Source: Streptomyces actinomycinicus
GTDB taxonomy: Bacteria > Actinomycetota > Actinomycetes > Streptomycetales > Streptomycetaceae
Direction of reading: 5' to 3'
Assembly: GCF_016741775.1 (NCBI RefSeq)
Contig: NZ_JAERRK010000011.1
Span: 1 to 64,000 of the forward strand
Length of the DNA stretch: 64,000 nt
Position numbers and translations under genes: made by a program. Shown in pieces: positions 58,835 to 64,000 of this stretch (position 1 is its first letter; the number at the start of each line of letters is the position of its first letter). A model generated the notes under the pieces. That model did not search any database and was not told where the DNA came from. It worked only from the letters and a program-made list of their open reading frames with translations.

Positions 58835-59827
58835 TCACATTCCCCAGCGCAGGGCCGGGGTCCGCACGGGCGCGTCCCACAGCCGCAGCAGTTCCTCGTC
58901 CGCCTGGCACAGCGTCACCGAGGCACCCGCCATGTCCAGGGAGGTCACGTAGTTGCCGACGAGCGTGCGGGCCACGGCCACGCCGCGCTCGCGCAGCACC
59001 CGTTGCACCTCGGCGTTGAAGCCGAACAGCTCCAGCAGCGGCGTCGCACCCATGCCGTTGACCAGTACGAGCACGGGGTTGCGCGGCGGCATGTCCTCCA
59101 GGACCGCGTTCACCGCGAAGTCGGCGATCTCCCCGGAGGTCATCATGGGCCGCCGCTCCCGGCCCGGCTCGCCGTGGATGCCGATGCCCAACTCCAGTTC
59201 CCCGTCGGGAAGATCGAAGGTGGGACTGCCCTTCGCGGGGGTCGTGCAGGCGCTCAGGGCCACGCCGAAGCTGCGGGAGTTCTCGTTGACCTGGCGGCCG
59301 ACGGCCTCCACCCGCTCCAGCGGCTGCCCCTCGGCCGCCGCCGCACCGGCGATCTTCTCCACGAAGAGGGTCGCGCCGGTACCGCGCCGCCCGGCCGTGT
59401 AGAGGCTGTCGGTGACGGCCACGTCGTCGTTGACGAGCACCTTGGCCACCGAGATGCCCTCGTCCTCGGCCAGTTCGGCAGCCATGTCGAAGTTCAGCAC
59501 GTCGCCGGTGTAGTTCTTCACGATGAACAGCACCCCGGCGCCGCTGTCCACGGCGGCCGCGGCACGCGCCATCTGGTCCGGCACCGGCGAGGTGAACACC
59601 TCTCCGGGGCAGGCCGCGGACAGCATGCCCGGGCCCACGAACCCACCGTGCAGCGGTTCGTGCCCCGACCCGCCGCCCGACACCAGCGCGACCTGTCCGG
59701 CCACGGGGGCGTCCCGGCGGACGATCACCCGGTTCTCCACGTCCACGTTCAGATCGGGATACGCAGCCGCCATGCCGCGCAGCGCGTCCGCCACGACGGT
59801 CTCCGGCACGTTGATCAGCATCCTCAT
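58835..59827 (-). CDS. dhaK: dihydroxyacetone kinase subunit DhaK
   Basis: A 330-residue substrate-binding subunit. SGGGSGHEPLHGGFVG near residues 50-65 and the His of GIGIHGEPGRER near 218, which binds dihydroxyacetone covalently as a hemiaminal in the family, are both present. The dhaKLM operon phosphorylates dihydroxyacetone to the glycolytic triose with phosphoenolpyruvate as source. GAGGAGAC precedes ATG 59827. No DhaR-type regulator is adjacent. Confidence 0.96.
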   Translation of the reverse strand: MRMLINVPETVVADALRGMAAAYPDLNVDVENRVIVRRDAPVAGQVALVSGGGSGHEPLHGGFVGPGMLSAACPGEVFTSPVPDQMARAAAAVDSGAGVLFIVKNYTGDVLNFDMAAELAEDEGISVAKVLVNDDVAVTDSLYTAGRRGTGATLFVEKIAGAAAAEGQPLERVEAVGRQVNENSRSFGVALSACTTPAKGSPTFDLPDGELELGIGIHGEPGRERRPMMTSGEIADFAVNAVLEDMPPRNPVLVLVNGMGATPLLELFGFNAEVQRVLRERGVAVARTLVGNYVTSLDMAGASVTLCQADEELLRLWDAPVRTPALRWGM

Positions 59828-59905
59828 CGGTGTCTCCTCGTGAGCTGTGCGGGGTGGACGTGAGACCTGCGTCTGCGACGTCGGGCCGAGTTCGCTGATG
59901 GAGCC

Positions 59906-60121
59906 ATGAGCTATTGGCAGTATCTGCCCTGCACCGGGGGAGGTCACGTGCAGGCGCCCGCCGTCACGGTGGGCGACACGGAGGACACCCACCGCTCCAC
60001 GGCCCCGTCTCCCGGAGGCCGGCACCGCATCGGCCGGGCCGTCCGGGGAACCCGGTCGTGCGAACACGGGCCGCCTGTCGGCGCAGGAGGTGCCCCCGCC
60101 GTGGACGACTGGGAGATGTAA
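59906..60121 (+). CDS. 71-residue ORF of unknown function
   Basis: ATG 59906 follows TGGAG at short spacing, divergent from dhaK, and ends 3 bp before the next gene. The frame has GC-rich third positions. It starts MSYWQYLPC and ends GAPAVDDWEM, with two cysteines and no hydrophobic helix. It may be a genuine small protein co-expressed with the DUF3040 gene or only a leader. Confidence 0.4.
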   Translation: MSYWQYLPCTGGGHVQAPAVTVGDTEDTHRSTAPSPGGRHRIGRAVRGTRSCEHGPPVGAGGAPAVDDWEM

Positions 60122-60124
60122 GAG

Positions 60125-60439
60125 ATGCACGACGACGTACGGCTGTCACCGCACGAGCGGCTCGCGCTGCTGCAGATCGAGGCCAACCTGCGGCAGGACC
60201 GCCGGCTGGCGCGCCGGTTGGGCCGGCCGCGCCGGACGTTGTGGCTGCCGTCGTCCGTGGCGCTGCTGGTGCTCGCGTCGGTGTTCGTCGCCGTCATGGG
60301 CATCCGTACCTCGGACCCCGCACTGCTGTGGTGCTTCCTGGTGCTGTGGCCGCTGACCCTCTTCCAGGTGTTCCGGCTGCTGTGCCGGACGGCCGGTCCC
60401 CGGCCCCGCTCCGGCGCCCGCCTCACGCCGTGGCTGTGA
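60125..60439 (+). CDS. DUF3040-like small membrane protein
   Basis: A 104-residue protein. The N-terminal LSPHERLALLQIEANLRQDRRLARRL matches the DUF3040 family helix, and two hydrophobic segments follow (about residues 45-62 and 67-85). The family is widespread in actinobacteria, of unknown function. GGGAGATGTAAGAG precedes ATG 60125. Confidence 0.78.
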   Translation: MHDDVRLSPHERLALLQIEANLRQDRRLARRLGRPRRTLWLPSSVALLVLASVFVAVMGIRTSDPALLWCFLVLWPLTLFQVFRLLCRTAGPRPRSGARLTPWL

Positions 60440-60461
60440 ACCACGGCGCCACCCGGCCGCG

Positions 60462-60506
60462 CTCCGCCTTCCGGGACCTCGCCTTCCGGGACTCCGCCTT
60501 CCGGCT
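60462..60506. repeat. 15-bp tandem triplicate after the DUF3040 gene
   Basis: Three 15-bp units of CTCCGCCTTCCGGGA type (60462-60476, 60477-60491, 60492-60506) lie just after the stop codon. Confidence 0.85.
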
Positions 60507-60556
60507 CTCCACCAGGCAGACACGCAGGGCCACTCGGCAGACGTGAACGCAGACGC

Positions 60557-60601
60557 GAACTCGGCGCCACCCGGCCGTGCGGGCCGGGTGGCGCCGAGTT
60601 C
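60557..60601. terminator. perfect 20-bp-stem hairpin between convergent genes
   Basis: GAACTCGGCGCCACCCGGCC (60557-60576) pairs without mismatch with 60582-60601 across a 5-base loop. Being symmetric, it can terminate the DUF3040 gene and the hemerythrin gene alike. Confidence 0.85.
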
Positions 60602-60662
60602 ATGTGGCCGTGCCGGTGTGCCGGGACGGGCCGGGCGGCGGACGTACCCGCCGAACCTGCCG

Positions 60663-61226
60663 TCAGCTCTGCTTGCCCCGGCCCGACAGGGCGTCGCGCA
60701 TCCGGTCGACCAGGCCCGCGCCCGGCGCCAGCAGCTTGTTGGCCGGGGGAGTGTCCGGTGCCGACGGGTGCGGACGGGTCGGCGCCATCTTCTTCGCCCG
60801 CCGGACCTTGTCGCCCAGGTCCATCAGGGCGTCCGCGGGGCAGGCCGCCTCCAGCTGCGGGAACAGGTTCTGCTCCTCGTCCGTCACATGGGACCTGATC
60901 TCGCTCATCAGCTGGCCCATGAGCATGTCGAACTGCGGGTCGTCCGCCGCGCAGCCCTCCAGGTCCTTCATGATCTGCTCTGCCTTGGCGTGGTCCTCCA
61001 GCTCCTTGTCGGCCAGAGCGTCCCCGCCCGTCAGGTGCTTGCGCACCGCCGGGTACAGATAGGCCTCCTCCGCGACCGAGTGGCGGACCAGCTCGATCGT
61101 GGCCTGGTCGCAGAGGTCCTTGCGTTCCTTGGAGCCGGGCGGCAGCGCCTCGATGCGGCCGAAGATCTCCTCGACCTCACGGTGGTCGGTGGTCAGCTCC
61201 TGGATGACGTTTCCGCCGTGACCCAT
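60663..61226 (-). CDS. hemerythrin-like (HHE) protein
   Basis: A 187-residue protein with a four-helix HHE domain in the first 125 residues. Iron ligands can be read as His15 (TTDHREVE), His50 and Glu54 (RHSVAEEAYLYP), His78 (EDHAKAEQ), and His113 with Glu117 (SHVTDEEQNLFP). Such proteins bind a di-iron centre and sense or store oxygen, NO or iron. A disordered basic tail follows. The start ATG 61226 has AGGAGGT upstream. Confidence 0.9.
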   Translation of the reverse strand: MGHGGNVIQELTTDHREVEEIFGRIEALPPGSKERKDLCDQATIELVRHSVAEEAYLYPAVRKHLTGGDALADKELEDHAKAEQIMKDLEGCAADDPQFDMLMGQLMSEIRSHVTDEEQNLFPQLEAACPADALMDLGDKVRRAKKMAPTRPHPSAPDTPPANKLLAPGAGLVDRMRDALSGRGKQS

Positions 61227-61792
61227 TGTCGTTACCTCCTGCGGTGAACCGCGGCGGCCCGTGAGCGGCCGTCCGTCGCCGCGCCGAGTGCCCCGGGCGC
61301 GCTGCGCTACACGGCCCGCCGCGAAGCGTCAGCGCATCGAGTGGCGGCCCACGGCCGTCCGGCCCGCTCCGCAGCGCGCCAGGCCCGTCGGCGGTCCAGG
61401 ATGCGCCCGTACGCCCCCGGCGGGCCCCGGACGGCGCGGGCGGCATCCGCACTGTTGCCGGGGCCGTGCTCGGCCGCCGCCGCACCGTCGCGTGCACGAC
61501 TCTCCCACCGCGGTCCCAGGCCCCGGAGTCGCGCGAGGGCCGGGACTTCCGGACAATGAGACTCAAACGTGTGAAACCAACTGGTACGGGAACTCTGCTC
61601 CCAGTCCAGTGCCGTCCAGCCAGCGGCGGCCGACCAGGGCGGTCCTGCGGATCTGCGGGACCCGAGCCCTGTCCTCTTCCTCACCCAGCGGGCCGGCAGG
61701 CCGGACCCGGGGACGCGGCACGCGCCCGGACGCCCCCCAGAGGCGTCCGCCGGCGCCCACGACGTGCACGCAGGACGACGAAGGAATGCCCC
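61227..61792. other. 566-bp divergent intergenic region
   Basis: No gene, tRNA or clear repeat was recognised. A less GC-rich patch at 61552-61600 is the most likely site of the promoter for the epimerase operon. Confidence 0.5.
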
Positions 61793-62800
61793 ATGACTGG
61801 TGACACACCGTTCTCCTGGCAACGCGCCCTTGTGACCGGCGGCGCCGGCTTCCTCGGTTCCCACCTGTGCGAGCGGCTGCTGGATTCAGGTGTCGAAGTC
61901 GACTGCGCCGACAACCTGGCCTGCGGGCGGCGCGAGAACGTCGCCCACCTCCAGCCACGGCCCGGCTTCCGCTACGTGCACTGTGACGTCTCCGCGGCCG
62001 ACTGCGCCGACCTCCTGCCGGGCCCCTACGACCTCGTCCTGCACTTCGCCTGCCCGGCCTCGCCCGCCGACTACCTGCGCATGCCCCTGGAGACCCTGGA
62101 CGTGGGCAGCCTCGGCACCCGCAACGCACTGGCCGTCGCTCAGCGGGACGGCGCCCGTTTCCTGCTCGCGTCCACCTCCGAGGTGTACGGCGATCCCCAG
62201 GTGCACCCGCAGCACGAGGGCTACTGGGGGAACGTGAACCCGGTCGGTCCGCGCAGCGTCTACGACGAGTCCAAACGGTTCGCCGAGGCGCTGGTCACCG
62301 CGCACGCCGCCACCAGGGGGACGAACGCCGGGATAGCACGGCTCTTCAACACCTACGGGCCGCGGATGCGAGCCCATGACGGCCGGGCCGTGCCCACCTT
62401 CATCTGCCAGGCCCTGGCCGGCGAGCCGCTCACGGTGACCGGCGACGGCAGCCAGACCCGCTCGCTGTGCTACGTGGACGACACGGTCGAAGGCGTGCTG
62501 CAGGTGGCGCGGAGCAGGTCCGTGCGCCCGGTGAACATCGGCGGCAGCGACGAGATCACCGTCGCCGAACTGGCCCGCCGGGTGGTCGCCCTCACCGGCT
62601 CCCGTTCGCCGATCGCCTTCATCGACCGGCCCGTCGACGATCCCGGCCGGCGCCGCCCCGACACCACCCTCGCCCGTGAGCTGCTCGGCTGGTCGCCGCA
62701 GGTGCCGTGGGAGGAGGGCCTGAAGCAGACCATCGCCTACTTCGCGGCCCTGCCCCCGGAACCCGTACCGCGCGCGCAGAGCCCGGCACCGCAGACCTGA
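61793..62800 (+). CDS. NAD-dependent epimerase/dehydratase, UDP-glucuronate decarboxylase-like
   Basis: A 335-residue extended short-chain dehydrogenase. It has GGAGFLGSHL for NAD (residues about 16-25), the catalytic Ser-Thr in LASTSEVYG, and YDESKR with the Tyr/Lys pair. The nearest well-known relatives by eye are UDP-glucuronate decarboxylases (HFACPASPADY; RSLCYVDDTVEG). It makes or interconverts a nucleotide sugar. AAGGA lies 8 bp before ATG 61793. It is 32 bp ahead of the carbamoyltransferase gene, in an operon. Confidence 0.88.
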   Translation: MTGDTPFSWQRALVTGGAGFLGSHLCERLLDSGVEVDCADNLACGRRENVAHLQPRPGFRYVHCDVSAADCADLLPGPYDLVLHFACPASPADYLRMPLETLDVGSLGTRNALAVAQRDGARFLLASTSEVYGDPQVHPQHEGYWGNVNPVGPRSVYDESKRFAEALVTAHAATRGTNAGIARLFNTYGPRMRAHDGRAVPTFICQALAGEPLTVTGDGSQTRSLCYVDDTVEGVLQVARSRSVRPVNIGGSDEITVAELARRVVALTGSRSPIAFIDRPVDDPGRRRPDTTLARELLGWSPQVPWEEGLKQTIAYFAALPPEPVPRAQSPAPQT

Positions 62801-62832
62801 CCCCCGCCCGTCCCCGGCCCTGGAGACAGCGC

Positions 62833-64000
62833 ATGCACGTCCTCGGTATCAACGCACTCTTCCACGACCCCGCCGCCGCCCTGATCACCGACGGCCGGGT
62901 CGTGGCGGCAGCGGAGGAGGAGCGGTTCTCCCGCCGCAAGCACGGCAAGCGGCCCGTACCGTTCTCCGCCTGGGAACTGCCCGGGCAGTCGGCCCGCTGG
63001 TGCCTGGAGCAGGCCGGACTCGCCCCGTGCGACCTCGACGCCGTCGCCTACTCCTACGACCCCGCACTGGCCCGCCCCGCCGAGCACATGGGCCTGCACG
63101 ACCCCTGGGACCACCTGAGGCAGGAGTACGCCCGCCAGGCCCCGCAGTTCCTCGCCGAGGCCCTGCCCGGACTCGACCCGGCGAAGGTGAGGTTCGTCCC
63201 GCACCACGTGGCGCACGCCGCCTCCGCCGGACCGGTGTCGCCCTACCCGGACTGCGCCGTCCTCGTCCTGGACGGCCGCGGCGAGTGCGGCTCCCATCTG
63301 GCCGGCCGCTACACCAACCGGGAGCTGACCGTCCTCGCCACCCAGCAACTGCCGCACTCCCTCGGCCTGTTCTACGAGGACCTCACCGATCACCTCGGAT
63401 TCCTGCGCAGCAGCGACGAGTTCAAGGTGATGGCGCTCGCCTCCTACGGCACCCCGCGCTTCGCCGACCGGCTGCGTGCGTACGTCCACGCCGACGACCG
63501 GGGCGGCTTCACCGCCCGCCCGGTGCCCTGGCCCGACCTCGTCCCGGCCCGCCGGGCCGGCGGCGACTGGAGCCAGGACCACGCCGACCTGGCCGCCAGC
63601 GCCCAGCTCTGCCTGGAGGAGGCCGTACTTGCCCTCGCCCGGTGGCTGCGCGAACACACCGGCGAGGAAGCGCTCACGATGGCCGGCGGCGTCGCGCTGA
63701 ACTGCGTGGCCAACACCCGGCTGTGGCGCGAGAGCGGCTTCCGGCACGTGTGGGTGCAGCCGGCGGCGGGCGACGCCGGCACGGCCCTGGGCGCCGCCGC
63801 CCACGTCGCCGGGCAGAAGGACGCCCTGGAGCCGATGCCGACGGCCGCCCTGGGACGCGGCTGGAGCGACGCCGAACTGCGCACGTGGCTGGAGCGGGCG
63901 GCCGTACCGTACGAGGAGCCCGACGACATCGCCGAGACGGCCGCTCAGGTGCTGGCCGAGGACGGGATCGTGGGGTGGTTCCAGGGGCGCAGCGAGTACG
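62833..64000 (+). CDS. carbamoyltransferase, NodU/CmcH family (partial, 3' end outside)
   Basis: The first 389 codons of an O-carbamoyltransferase. It begins VLGINALFHDPAAALI, followed by AAAEEERFSRRKH, and later VPHHVAHAASA, VLDGRGE and MAGGVALNC, all hallmarks of the NodU/TobZ family Kae1-like domain. The C-terminal YrdC-like part lies outside the window. Family members transfer carbamoyl from carbamoyl phosphate, through carbamoyl-AMP, to a sugar hydroxyl of Nod factors, antibiotics or cell-surface glycans. CTGGAGACAG precedes ATG 62833. The pairing with a sugar-nucleotide enzyme suggests a carbamoylated sugar. Confidence 0.92.
   Translation, partial: MHVLGINALFHDPAAALITDGRVVAAAEEERFSRRKHGKRPVPFSAWELPGQSARWCLEQAGLAPCDLDAVAYSYDPALARPAEHMGLHDPWDHLRQEYARQAPQFLAEALPGLDPAKVRFVPHHVAHAASAGPVSPYPDCAVLVLDGRGECGSHLAGRYTNRELTVLATQQLPHSLGLFYEDLTDHLGFLRSSDEFKVMALASYGTPRFADRLRAYVHADDRGGFTARPVPWPDLVPARRAGGDWSQDHADLAASAQLCLEEAVLALARWLREHTGEEALTMAGGVALNCVANTRLWRESGFRHVWVQPAAGDAGTALGAAAHVAGQKDALEPMPTAALGRGWSDAELRTWLERAAVPYEEPDDIAETAAQVLAEDGIVGWFQGRSEY

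Overview
The window is a 64-kb piece of a high-GC actinobacterial chromosome, almost certainly Streptomyces. The grounds are GC-rich third codon positions, AGGAGG-type ribosome sites, frequent GTG starts, four-base ATGA/GTGA operon overlaps, and the protein families: DUF4232 lipoprotein, DUF2795, DUF3040, PAS-GAF-PP2C phosphatase, GH75 chitosanase and polyprenol-dependent GT-C mannosyltransferases. No rRNA, tRNA, insertion sequence, prophage or CRISPR array was seen. Gene order is typical of a chromosome arm or accessory core, with many small divergent regulator/target pairs.

Layout. 0-9 kb: end of a cobalt-transport gene, a degenerate histidine phosphatase, a FUSC-type membrane protein, a secreted trypsin-like protease, and a three-gene serine operon (PAS-HTH regulator, zinc/PLP D-serine dehydratase, serine-racemase-like enzyme), followed by a lone type II thioesterase and a proteobacterial-type cyclophilin. 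9-16.5 kb: chloramphenicol-phosphotransferase-like kinase, NAD kinase, lipoprotein, a 630-residue fusion of an ECF sigma factor to a CAP/SCP domain, and an AraC/MFS pair. 16.5-24.7 kb: DUF2795 protein, cytosine-permease/cysteine-hydrolase operon, SseB protein, a channel-like membrane protein, an isolated pqqB, a MarR regulator and small enzymes. 24.8-31.6 kb: double CrcB fluoride-channel operon, UppP, then an amidated-amino-acid module (GntR regulator, asparaginase, aspartase, glutaminase).

31.7-37 kb: two GT-C mannosyltransferases, the second overlapping a D,D-carboxypeptidase gene antisense by 274 bp, and a short Rho paralogue. 37-46 kb: membrane protein, PadR/NTF2 pair, methyltransferase, a HutC-type regulator beside a DasR-like operator, a serine-hydrolase remnant, a CE7 esterase, and a molybdopterin oxidoreductase with its flavoprotein partner. 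46-57.6 kb: MarR/YhgE-like pair, PP2C phosphatase, secreted proteins, a frameshifted tautomerase remnant, 2,4-dienoyl-CoA reductase, PadR, fibronectin-III lipoprotein and chitosanase. 57.7-64 kb: PTS-type dihydroxyacetone kinase (dhaKLM), small membrane genes, hemerythrin, and the first two genes of what looks like a carbamoylated-sugar cluster that runs off the window.

The strongest items for a second look are the sigma-CAP fusion with its seven-residue His/Asp repeat, the short Rho paralogue with altered RNA-binding aromatics, the self-contained D-serine operon, a 12-bp operator core shared between two loci 29 kb apart, and a window-wide habit of short tandem duplications placed at gene 3' ends. 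No known defence system or complete natural-product cluster was found, and several calls rest on motif reading only.
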